A model generated the notes under the pieces. It was not told the DNA's origin and searched no databases. It saw nothing but the letters and a program-made list of their open reading frames with translations. Positions 16,580 to 23,910 of a stretch of 63,758 bases of DNA are shown here, piece after piece (position 1 is the first letter of the stretch; every line of letters starts with the position of its first letter). The position numbers and the translations under genes are program-made. Origin of the DNA: JAWXBK01 sp040878185 (GTDB taxonomy: Bacteria > Pseudomonadota > Alphaproteobacteria > Dongiales > Dongiaceae); NCBI GenBank assembly GCA_040878185.1, contig JBBDMS010000054.1, forward strand, positions 1 through 63,758. Direction: 5' to 3'.

Positions 16580-18780
16580 GGCGCGACCACGAAGCCGGTC
16601 GGCGGGCCGCCGGCTTGATATCGCGCCCACATGTGTCGATAGGCACCTTCGATATGACGGGTGTAGCGCGCGCTGTCGAACAGAGGCGCGATCCGTCGCC
16701 GTTCCTGCAATCGACGGCGCAGCGATGCATTGGCGGCGATGTCGCCGCCGTAACGGATCGCCAGCGCCTCGTACTCGGCGAGATCGCGGGCGACAAGTTC
16801 ATCGAGGCCGAGCGCCCACAGCGCACTCGCAGAGACACGGCTTGCGAAATGACCGCCGAGAAGCGTGACGACCGGCACGCCCGCCCAGAGCGCATCGCTG
16901 GTGGTGGTATGGCCGTTATAGATGCGGGTATCGAGTGCGAGATCGGCGAGCCCGAGGCGGCGCATATGCATCGGCTTGTCCGGTCGGTCGGCGAACACGA
17001 TCCGCTCGCCGGCGACGCCGCGGGAAGCTGCTTCGCGCCGCAGATTGTCCTTGAGCGCATCGGGTCCGTCATGCAGCCACAGAGCCGATCCCGGCAGTGC
17101 CGACAGAATGCGCATCCAGGCATCGAACATGACGGGTTCGATCTTGTATGGCCGGTTGAACGAGCAGAAGACCGGCGCATCGAGCGGCAACCCGTAATCG
17201 CGCCGGGTTACCGGTAGCCCGGCGATCGCTTGCCGGTCGTCGTTCGGCTGGAACGTGTCCGGCAGCAGGCACAAGGCTTCGGTGTAATGCTCGGCATGTT
17301 CCGGCGGCGTGACGATTGCATCGCTGATCAGATAGTCGATGAACGGACAGCCGCTGGTGCCGGGGAAGCCGAGAAACGTTGCCTGTATCGGCGCCGGCCG
17401 CGAGGCCATGATGCGCAGGCGGCTGTTCATCGTGTGGCCGCCCAAATCGACCAGCACATCGATCCCGTCGGCGGCAATCCGCGCGGCGGCGGTGTCGTAA
17501 TCGTCGTTGCCGATATCGACGAAACGATCGACGCCGGCTTCGATGCGTTTGCGCATTGCGCTGCCGTCATTCGGCCCGTAGCTGTAGGCGCTGATCGCGA
17601 ATCTCGAGCGGTCATGCAGTTCGAACAGGCGGCAGGTGAGCTGCGCCACGGCATGATTGCGGAAATCGTAGGAGAGATAGCCAATGCGCAGGCGTCCGTC
17701 GGCGGCGATTGCCCGCGGCTGCTTGGCGGGTAACGGCTTGGTTGCGAGTAACGCGAGCGCGCGGCCCCAGGCGGCGGCGATCGCACGATGCCGCGCCGGA
17801 TCCTCGCTGTGAATGAGATTGAGGAAAGGCGGTTCGATCGGCGTTTCGCCGGCCGCGATCGCCTGTTCCGTCAGCCGGTCGATCGCCTTTTCGATCGGCG
17901 CCATCTCAGCCCAGGCGCAGAAACTGGCGAGACCGAAATAGAGGCGATGAATGGCCGGCCCGTATCCCGGTCTCGCGGCGAGTGCGCGCCGGAAGGAGGC
18001 GACAGCTCCGGCGGGATCGCGCTGTTCGAGCAGCAGCTCGCCCAGCTCCATCTGTGCGTCGACATGATCGGGCTTGAGCTCGATCGCGCGACGATACTCG
18101 CGGTTCGCATCGGCCTTGCGGCCGGCAAGACGCAACACCATGCCGAGCCGCCGCCGCGCTTCCGGATGGTCGGGCCGGTGCGCGAGGGCGGCCTGCAGAA
18201 TACGGCCCGATTCCTCGAATGCACCGCGCCGCGACATCAGGTCGGCAAGCCGCAGCGCCGCATCGGCATGATCGGGCTGTTCCGCGATAACCCGACGTAG
18301 CGCCGCGATGGCCGCTTCCTGATTGCCGCGCGCTTCCTCGCTGATCGCCAGCCGGAAGCGTGCATCGTGACGCGCGGGCGCGAGGACCAGCGCCGTATCG
18401 AAGGCGGCGATCGCATCGTCGTTCTGGCCGAGCTGTTGCAGCGCCTGGCCGAGAAAGAGCTGGTTGGACGCATCGTCGGGATCGAGCTCGGCGGCGCGGC
18501 GAAAACAGGCCAGCGCCTGTTCGGCCTTGCCCTGTCCGCCCAGAAGCGCACCGAGATTGCGTTGCAGTTCGGCATGCGCGTCGTCGATCGCGGCTGCCTG
18601 TCGCATCGCCTCGATTGCCGAGGGTGCGTCGCCGAGCGACGCCAGCACGATGCCCATCAGATAGTTGGCCTCGAAGCTGCCGGGATCCTCTTCCATCGCC
18701 TCGTACAGCGCGACGCGCGCTTCGGCGTGACGGCCGGCCTGAAAATGTTCCTGCGCGAGCCGGATGGCATGGCTGCTCAT
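16576..18780 (-). CDS. TPR-GT41 glycosyltransferase, array member 2
   Basis: 734 residues from ATG at 18780 (MSSHAIRLAQEHFQ), overlapping the upstream TGA by 4 nt. The open frame runs on upstream through the neighbouring gene and that extension was discarded. TPR repeats cover ~5-290, then GT41: IGYLSYDFRNHAVAQL, ASRPAPIQATFLGFPGTSG, FCSFNRPYKIEPVMF, YNGHTTTSDALWAGVPVVT. All key positions (base-like His, UDP-contacting Lys, TTxDxLWxGVPV loop) are intact. It follows the TPR/GT9-like gene and precedes array member 3 in the same coupled operon. Confidence 0.9.
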   Translation of the reverse strand: MSSHAIRLAQEHFQAGRHAEARVALYEAMEEDPGSFEANYLMGIVLASLGDAPSAIEAMRQAAAIDDAHAELQRNLGALLGGQGKAEQALACFRRAAELDPDDASNQLFLGQALQQLGQNDDAIAAFDTALVLAPARHDARFRLAISEEARGNQEAAIAALRRVIAEQPDHADAALRLADLMSRRGAFEESGRILQAALAHRPDHPEARRRLGMVLRLAGRKADANREYRRAIELKPDHVDAQMELGELLLEQRDPAGAVASFRRALAARPGYGPAIHRLYFGLASFCAWAEMAPIEKAIDRLTEQAIAAGETPIEPPFLNLIHSEDPARHRAIAAAWGRALALLATKPLPAKQPRAIAADGRLRIGYLSYDFRNHAVAQLTCRLFELHDRSRFAISAYSYGPNDGSAMRKRIEAGVDRFVDIGNDDYDTAAARIAADGIDVLVDLGGHTMNSRLRIMASRPAPIQATFLGFPGTSGCPFIDYLISDAIVTPPEHAEHYTEALCLLPDTFQPNDDRQAIAGLPVTRRDYGLPLDAPVFCSFNRPYKIEPVMFDAWMRILSALPGSALWLHDGPDALKDNLRREAASRGVAGERIVFADRPDKPMHMRRLGLADLALDTRIYNGHTTTSDALWAGVPVVTLLGGHFASRVSASALWALGLDELVARDLAEYEALAIRYGGDIAANASLRRRLQERRRIAPLFDSARYTRHIEGAYRHMWARYQAGGPPTGFVVAP

Positions 18781-20438
18781 GCACCGAGCTCCGCGACCAG
18801 GGTTCGAACGACCGAAGCCCAATCGCCCGGTGCTTTCTGACGAATGAGCCGCATCGTCGGATACCAGGGACAGTCCGATCGGTCGGCGCCCCAGCGCCAG
18901 TCGGCGACGAACGGCAGCAAGTTGAGTGTCCGGCAGCCGAGCGAACCGGCGAGGTGCGCAATCGAGGTGTCGACCGTGATCGCCGCATCCACCAGCGAAA
19001 GGATCGCTGCGCTGTCGAGAAAAGCCGCGCCCTTCGGATCGAACGGTTCCGCCGGCACGATCACCGCGGGATGCGGCGATGCGGCATTTTTCTGGAGGCT
19101 GATGAAACTGAAACCGGGCAGCGCAAAGAGGGGCGCCAGCAAAGCCGGTGGGATCGAACGCCGGTCGTTTTCCGGATTGTCGTCGCTGCCACGCCAGCAG
19201 AGCGCGATCCGGCGGCGGGCCGGGGGAACAGAAAGCCCGGCGATCCAAGCGCGCCAATGCGCGAGGCGCTGCGGTTCGGCGGCAAGCAGCCCGGTCAGAT
19301 TCGGAATCGTCGCCTCGGTGATGCCGAGGCGCTGCGGCAGATCCATCAGCGGCAGATGGCAATCGAACGGCGGCAGCGTTGCGCCCTTCGCGACCAGTGT
19401 CGCGCAGGATTCGAGCGGTCGCATGAGCGGGATGAGCAAAGCCGGCATCTCGAGGATGAGCTGCGCGCGATCGGCGCCGAGCTTCGGCAGAAGCTGCGCG
19501 AACTGGATCGTATCGCCGAGCCCCTGTTCGGCATGAACCAGAAGCCGGCGCGATCCGAGCGCGCTGCCATCCCATTCCGGCGCGGTGAACGGCCGGCGAT
19601 GATTGAGCAGCGGCGGCGCCTGCCAGCGCCGCGCATAATGCGGCCAGGCCTCGGCGAAGCGGCCGCGCGTCAGCAAGGCGAGGCCGAGATTGAGATGTGC
19701 CTCGGCGCGATCGGGTGCCTGCGCGATCGCCGCGCGGAATGAATCGATGGCACCGTCGAGATCGCCTTTGTCGTTGCGCGCGAGGCCAAGACCGAGCCAG
19801 CCGTCGACGCCGGTCGGCGAGAGATCGATCGCGGTACGGTAGGCCTCGATCGCGTCGTCGAACCGACCGCTCTGACGCAACGCAAGCGCCCGATTGAGAT
19901 GCGCCGCGAGATGGCGCGGATCGGATTGCAGCACGATATCGTAAGTCGCGATCGCATCGGCGAGACGACCGCGCCGATGCTGCAACTGCCCGAGATTATA
20001 GCGCGCGAGCGTGTTTCCCGGTTCGAGCGCCAGCGCCTGTCGCTGTGCCGCTTCGGCTTCGTCGCTTTTGCCGGCGCGTTGCAGGGCAAGACCGAGATTG
20101 GTTGCGGCCGCGGCGAAATCCGGCTTGAGCGCGAGCGCCGTCCGGAATGACTCGATGGCGGCATCGAGTTTTCCTTCGCCGAGCGCCAGCGTTCCGTCGG
20201 TCAGGCGATAGAACGGATCGGTCGGATTGCGTGCGATCGCTTGCGTGACGGCGGCCGACGCTTCGTCGCGCCGGCCGGTCTCCTGCAGCAGCACGGCGAG
20301 GAAATGCCACGCATCGGCGTAATCGGGTGTTGCCGCCAGCAATGCGCGATAGGCGGTCTCCGCCTGATCGCGGTGCCCGGCCCGATGCAACGAGAGCGCG
20401 CGCTCGATCGAGACGATTTGCGGCGCCGGATCGGTCAC
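18777..20438 (-). CDS. TPR protein with GT9-like C-terminal glycosyltransferase domain, array member 1
   Basis: 553 residues from a GTG at 20438 that overlaps the aminotransferase TGA. Seven or so TPR units (residues ~5-260) lead into a C-terminal domain resembling glycosyltransferase family 9 (ADP-heptose transferases): LLVHAEQGLGDTIQFAQLLP, RRIALCWRGSDDNPENDRRS, and the hallmark VDTSIAHLAGSLG near residue 490. This fold differs from the GT41 domain of the next seven genes, so the operon carries two unrelated catalytic architectures on the same TPR scaffold. TPR-GT9 fusions of this kind are common next to SPINDLY-like genes in alphaproteobacteria. Acceptor unknown. Confidence 0.87.
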   Translation of the reverse strand: MTDPAPQIVSIERALSLHRAGHRDQAETAYRALLAATPDYADAWHFLAVLLQETGRRDEASAAVTQAIARNPTDPFYRLTDGTLALGEGKLDAAIESFRTALALKPDFAAAATNLGLALQRAGKSDEAEAAQRQALALEPGNTLARYNLGQLQHRRGRLADAIATYDIVLQSDPRHLAAHLNRALALRQSGRFDDAIEAYRTAIDLSPTGVDGWLGLGLARNDKGDLDGAIDSFRAAIAQAPDRAEAHLNLGLALLTRGRFAEAWPHYARRWQAPPLLNHRRPFTAPEWDGSALGSRRLLVHAEQGLGDTIQFAQLLPKLGADRAQLILEMPALLIPLMRPLESCATLVAKGATLPPFDCHLPLMDLPQRLGITEATIPNLTGLLAAEPQRLAHWRAWIAGLSVPPARRRIALCWRGSDDNPENDRRSIPPALLAPLFALPGFSFISLQKNAASPHPAVIVPAEPFDPKGAAFLDSAAILSLVDAAITVDTSIAHLAGSLGCRTLNLLPFVADWRWGADRSDCPWYPTMRLIRQKAPGDWASVVRTLVAELGA

Positions 20439-21382
20439 CGTGCCGCGGCCGCCGGCCGCTCCAGCCGGCGCATATACTGGGCGTGAAAATCGAAACCCAG
20501 CAATTCGCTATAGGCTTCCATCAGTCGCTTCGTCACCGGGCCGGGAATCGATTTGTTCGCGACCGGGTTGCGGTTGATCGTGCCCACCGGGCAGATGCAG
20601 AGCGAGGTCGATGTGAGAAAAGCCTCCTCGGCGGTATAGGCATCGAACATGTCGATGTCGCGCTCCTGCAGCGGGACGCCGATCTTCTCCGCGAGCTCCA
20701 TCGTGACGGCGCGGCTGATGCCGGGCAGCACATTGCGTTCGCGCGGTGTCATCAGCACGCCATCGCGCACCATGAAGAAATTGCAGCCCATCCCTTCGGA
20801 GATGTTGCCCTGCGCATCGAGCAGCACGGCCCAGGGATGGCCGCTTTGGCCCTGCATCTCGAGATCGGCCATCACGAAGTTGAGATAGTTATGCGTCTTC
20901 GCGCGCGGGCTGAGCATGTCCGGTGCCGTGCGTCGGCCGGATGCGACGATCACGTCGATGCCGTCGCGGAACATCGGCGCGCGCGCCTGAAACGGGAGAT
21001 TTTCGCATTCGACGATGACCGTCGGCACGAACTCGCCGCCGGCCCAGCGGCCTTCCTTGTTATAGCCGCGCGAAATGCGCTGCGAGATCCAGTAATCCTC
21101 GTCGCGGTCGATCAGGTGCAAATTGCGCTCGACCACGTCCTCGGTGATCGCGGTCATTTCGGCCGGCGAGAGGCCCGGATCGATCTGCAGATAGCGCAGC
21201 GAGCGATACAGCCGATCGATATGTTCCTTCAGCCGGAATATCTTGTGGCCGAACGTGCGCTCGGTGTCGTAGACGGCATCGCCGAGAATGAATCCGCGAT
21301 CGCGGAACGGGATCAGAACCTCGCTCTCGGGCACGATCTTGCCGTTGAAAAAACAGACGCGGTCGTTGGCGCGGATGGTCAT
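20435..21382 (-). CDS. Class IV aminotransferase (branched-chain / D-amino-acid aminotransferase-like)
   Basis: 315 residues from ATG at 21382, with GGAG about 8 nt upstream. PLP-dependent fold-type IV enzyme: N-terminal VCFFNGKIVPESEVLIPFRDRGFILGD (split here: VCFFNGKIVPE and FRDRGFILGDAVYDTERTFG), Schiff-base lysine in SPRAKTHNYLN, and phosphate-binding GNISEGMGCNFF. It transfers amino groups between an amino acid and a 2-oxo acid. BCAT, D-amino acid transaminase and ADC lyase cannot be separated here. It is the first gene of the long leftward operon: its TGA overlaps the GTG of the TPR-GT9 gene. Before the R-M island came in, the FAD oxidoreductase stop would have lain ~108 bp upstream, so an oxidase-aminotransferase operon is likely ancestral. 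Confidence 0.85.
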   Translation of the reverse strand: MTIRANDRVCFFNGKIVPESEVLIPFRDRGFILGDAVYDTERTFGHKIFRLKEHIDRLYRSLRYLQIDPGLSPAEMTAITEDVVERNLHLIDRDEDYWISQRISRGYNKEGRWAGGEFVPTVIVECENLPFQARAPMFRDGIDVIVASGRRTAPDMLSPRAKTHNYLNFVMADLEMQGQSGHPWAVLLDAQGNISEGMGCNFFMVRDGVLMTPRERNVLPGISRAVTMELAEKIGVPLQERDIDMFDAYTAEEAFLTSTSLCICPVGTINRNPVANKSIPGPVTKRLMEAYSELLGFDFHAQYMRRLERPAAAAR

Positions 21383-21433
21383 GAGGGTCTCCGGGTGCGG
21401 TCGCGGCGGATGATAGAAGCGGCCGCCCCCCAG

Positions 21434-21463
21434 CGGCAAGAAACGGGCCGGCAAGAAACGGGC
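21434..21463. repeat. Two tandem 15-bp repeats in the leader of the aminotransferase operon
   Basis: CGGCAAGAAACGGGC occurs twice head to tail in the gap between the truncated oxidoreductase copy and the aminotransferase start. Function is unknown; slippage could alter the leader length. Confidence 0.7.
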
Positions 21464-21490
21464 GACCGGAAAAGAAGCAGCCGGAGCGGC

Positions 21491-21826
21491 TTAGCGCAAT
21501 CGCTCCGGTGCGATCTCGGCCGGGTCGAGCCCGCTTTGGCGGAGGTCCGGCGGCAGCGCGCCCTCGGCGATCAAAGCGGCGGTGATCCGGCCCAGAACCG
21601 GGGCCAGCATAATCCCGTAACCACCCTGGCCGGCGAGCCAGAAGAAGCCCTCGACCGACGGGTCGAACCCCACCACCGGCGCCCGGTCGGAAACGAAGCT
21701 GCGCAGGCCGGCCCAGCGATGGCGCACCTGACGCACTTTCAGCGTCGTCACGGTTTCGAACCAGTCGATCACGATCGCGACGTCGAGATCCTCCGGCTGC
21801 GCATCCTGCGGATCGACCGGCGTCTC
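21491..21826 (-). repeat. Direct duplication flanking the R-M island, left copy
   Basis: 336-bp direct repeat with a partner at 23944-24279 (offset 2453, no indels). It is mosaic: 221 bp of perfect identity, then an abrupt drop to ~77% toward the gene's 3' end. Confidence 0.92.
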
Positions 21827-21829
21827 TAG
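21491..21829 (-). pseudogene. Truncated FAD oxidoreductase 3' end (left copy of the island-flanking duplication)
   Basis: Encodes only the last ~110 residues of the oxidoreductase whose intact copy is at 23911-25092. From ETPVDPQDAQPEDL on, the reading frame matches, but it lacks the FAD-binding N-terminus and a start of its own. It ends in ERLR and TAA, which is probably the original C-terminus. Positions 21606-21826 are identical to 24059-24279 (221 bp, same offset throughout). Positions 21491-21605 match 23944-24058 at about 77% (27 mismatches in 115 by hand count). The break at 21826/21827 switches straight into AT-rich island DNA. It is a remnant, not a gene. Confidence 0.9.
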
Positions 21830-21853
21830 AGAATGATACAGGGAGTTTTCCGT

Positions 21854-21868
21854 GCACAAACTTTGTGC
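21854..21868. terminator. Palindrome GCACAAA-C-TTTGTGC at the 3' end of the methyltransferase gene
   Basis: A near-perfect 15-bp inverted repeat starting 10 bp beyond the TAG of the methyltransferase. It could act as a weak terminator or be part of the element end. There is no long T tract, so terminator function is uncertain. Confidence 0.35.
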
Positions 21869-21877
21869 CGAGTACAA

Positions 21878-22528
21878 CTACTCTGCGGCTTGTTGTCCCG
21901 ACCCAGAGTTGTATGAGTAGGTAGCCCAAGTGGGCTTATATGTCGCATCAGCCTGATTGCCCCAACCTGTCCAACCCGGCCTTTCCCCGCGTGCGAAAAG
22001 CTCGATGTATGGGCCAGGGCTGCAAGCTTCAATAATTGGATACTGCTCATCTGGTTTGCGAGAATGCTCTCTCTTGCGCGTTCCAATATAGTTAACTTGG
22101 CTTCGCCCGGGCGATAGAGTTCGAGCCTTCTTTCCTCGCACTCCAAAGAGAATCATTTCGGTTACATTTCGAAAATAGAATCCGACGCCCCGCCCGTCAG
22201 ACTTCCCGTCTTTTCTGAGCTTGTGCCAAAGAATGTTTGTTTTGTAAGTGAATCCCCAAGCGTTCATTACACGCAGCCCATCTGGAATTAGGGCGTTGGG
22301 CACCCACAAATACAGATGAGCTGTTTGCATCATTAGTTGTGGTACTGGTAGCCTTTCTATCTCGTTAACGGTCATCGTGCCGTAGCGGCTTAGACGTCGA
22401 TGTTCAGGTGCCATTTTCCCCGTGCGGTTAACGAATCGCCACGGCGGGTCTGCCAGAATCGTTGAAAATCGGCGACCAGCGGCGAACTGCAGCAGATCAT
22501 CCGCCGGATCGAAGTTTGGCACCGACAT
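21878..22528 (-). CDS. MT-A70 family adenine DNA methyltransferase (R-M modification subunit)
   Basis: 216 residues from ATG at 22528; an upstream ATG at 22558 would add ten residues but lacks a visible Shine-Dalgarno. Signature: ADPPW in RRFSTILADPPWRF, then HLYLWVPNALIPDGLRVMNAWGF, YKTNILWHKLRKDGK, GVGFYFRNVTEMILFGVRG and the C-terminal SPGPYIELFARGERPGWTGWGNQ, all typical of bacterial MT-A70 N6-adenine methyltransferases. The likely role is protecting genomic DNA from the divergent nuclease gene. Base composition and codon use are AT-rich and unlike the neighbours, a sign of transfer. Confidence 0.92.
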   Translation of the reverse strand: MSVPNFDPADDLLQFAAGRRFSTILADPPWRFVNRTGKMAPEHRRLSRYGTMTVNEIERLPVPQLMMQTAHLYLWVPNALIPDGLRVMNAWGFTYKTNILWHKLRKDGKSDGRGVGFYFRNVTEMILFGVRGKKARTLSPGRSQVNYIGTRKREHSRKPDEQYPIIEACSPGPYIELFARGERPGWTGWGNQADATYKPTWATYSYNSGSGQQAAE

Positions 22529-22653
22529 AAGCAGTTTCTCAGGTTGGAGGCACAACATCTAGTGTGTCTATAGGTCTGTATACCCTATTGCTGACTGCGC
22601 CTCAAGTTAAGACCGAGAGGACCATCTGCTCACAGCTTAATCTAAAACGGGAA

Positions 22654-22671
22654 TGTAATAGATAAATTACA
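22654..22671. promoter_or_regulatory. Inverted repeat TGTAAT-N6-ATTACA upstream of the nuclease gene
   Basis: Perfect 6-bp arms around a 6-bp spacer, ending 27 bp before the nuclease ATG in the 170-bp divergent region. Position and symmetry suit an operator that delays or limits nuclease expression. No control (C) protein gene is present, so the binder might be one of the two enzymes or a host factor. Confidence 0.5.
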
Positions 22672-22698
22672 ACCTGTCAAGTTTGGAGGGAAATCGGT

Positions 22699-23895
22699 AT
22701 GCCCGCGCGGAAGTACGGCTCCCTAACTAAAGAATTTCCATTAGATAAGGTTCATAAGACCATCTCCGCCATTACTCCGGGGATGAACTATCAGGACCTG
22801 CTGGAGTTCGCCAGAAACAATACCGAACCGGCCATTCCCGGGTTGTTGAAGAAAAGGTGGCTGCTGATCGATCACCATGATCGAATTGTCTATGATGAGT
22901 TTCTTTCGTTGGTGAATGCGGTCGGTGTAACTCACAGTATCATACATAAAGTAATGCTGTTTACTTGGGCATACCGCGATGATCGAATTCGACGCTTCAT
23001 TCTTGAACGCGTAGCTCGTCCCAATGGCAAATGGGTTCCGCAGCAGTTATTAAACAAGAATAATGCGGATTTTTTTGAACAGGGCAAAGCCAAGGCTCGT
23101 TCAAATTTTGAACGATTCTTAGTCGAGACTCACATTTTCAACCCTAAGACCCAAACTATAAATCTAAATCTGTCCGATCAATGGCTGGAGATTGCCGCGC
23201 GCGTTGTAGCTCAGCATGAGAGCAATCGAGAGCAGAGATCTCAATTGCTACATAACCCATATTTGTTTTTGGTAGATCAGAAGTGGACGGGGCTAGCTAA
23301 CGCAACGTCGGATGAGCTTCTTCAACGCCGGCCCCTAATTGTTCGAGATGCTGATCCGGCAGAAGATGACGGCATTGAACGCAGTTCACCCAAGGAACAT
23401 GCCTCCAAAGTTTGGTTCCGAGACCCTCCAAAGGTAAGCGGTAAGCCGCCCAAAATTGTAATAGTGAATCAAGTCTTACTTGAGCGGGCAAATAGGACGC
23501 ACTATGAAATTGAAAAGTTGTTAACTGATGTTATCTCTGAACTTGGCCATTCTCCGCGACATAACAACAATATCGATGTGTTTTTTAGCAGCGCAATGGG
23601 AAGTGCCATCATTGAAGTTAAGAGCTGTAATGAAGGTAATTTTCATTCCCAAGTTCGAAGAGGTATTAGCCAACTTCTGGAGTACCGATACACGTACCGA
23701 GATATCCTGACTGCACCAATCCATCTGGCCCTTGCATTCGAAACTAGGCCAAGTCCGGATAAGGCATGGCTCATAGAATATCTAAACTCATTAAATATCA
23801 GTATTGCTTGGATTGATAAGTCAGCGAAGCGTTTGCGCTGCCAAGGTCCAGTCCCACCGATTCTTGAAGGAATCTGGTTTGAATCAATAAAGTAA
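22699..23895 (+). CDS. Restriction endonuclease, PD-(D/E)XK fold, unclassified
   Basis: 398 residues, ATG preceded by GGAGGG at good spacing. The catalytic core is in the C-terminal third: Glu270/Glu272 in HYEIEKLL, Asp293 in NNIDVFFSS, Glu306-x-Lys308 in AIIEVKSC, and a helix with Gln318 and Gln325 (SQVRRGISQLLEYRY), as in Mrr-like and RecB-like nucleases. The N-terminal ~250 residues match no family I recognise and probably carry target recognition. Adjacent and divergent to the MT-A70 gene, hence a likely type II R-M partner. The low G+C content marks it as recently acquired. The stop is followed by ~50 bp of AT-rich DNA before the oxidoreductase sequence begins. Confidence 0.82.
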   Translation: MPARKYGSLTKEFPLDKVHKTISAITPGMNYQDLLEFARNNTEPAIPGLLKKRWLLIDHHDRIVYDEFLSLVNAVGVTHSIIHKVMLFTWAYRDDRIRRFILERVARPNGKWVPQQLLNKNNADFFEQGKAKARSNFERFLVETHIFNPKTQTINLNLSDQWLEIAARVVAQHESNREQRSQLLHNPYLFLVDQKWTGLANATSDELLQRRPLIVRDADPAEDDGIERSSPKEHASKVWFRDPPKVSGKPPKIVIVNQVLLERANRTHYEIEKLLTDVISELGHSPRHNNNIDVFFSSAMGSAIIEVKSCNEGNFHSQVRRGISQLLEYRYTYRDILTAPIHLALAFETRPSPDKAWLIEYLNSLNISIAWIDKSAKRLRCQGPVPPILEGIWFESIK

Positions 23896-23910
23896 GTTCT
23901 GACGAGAGAT

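Noticed and set aside
18781..19575. N-terminal extension that would make a 999-residue glycosyltransferase
   Set aside because: It overlaps the TPR-GT9 gene out of frame and is Arg-rich noise; the ATGA overlap at 18777-18780 marks the real start.
21491..21877. 128-codon ORF as an independent small protein
   Set aside because: It is the truncated oxidoreductase copy with a few island codons in front; it has no cofactor-binding domain.
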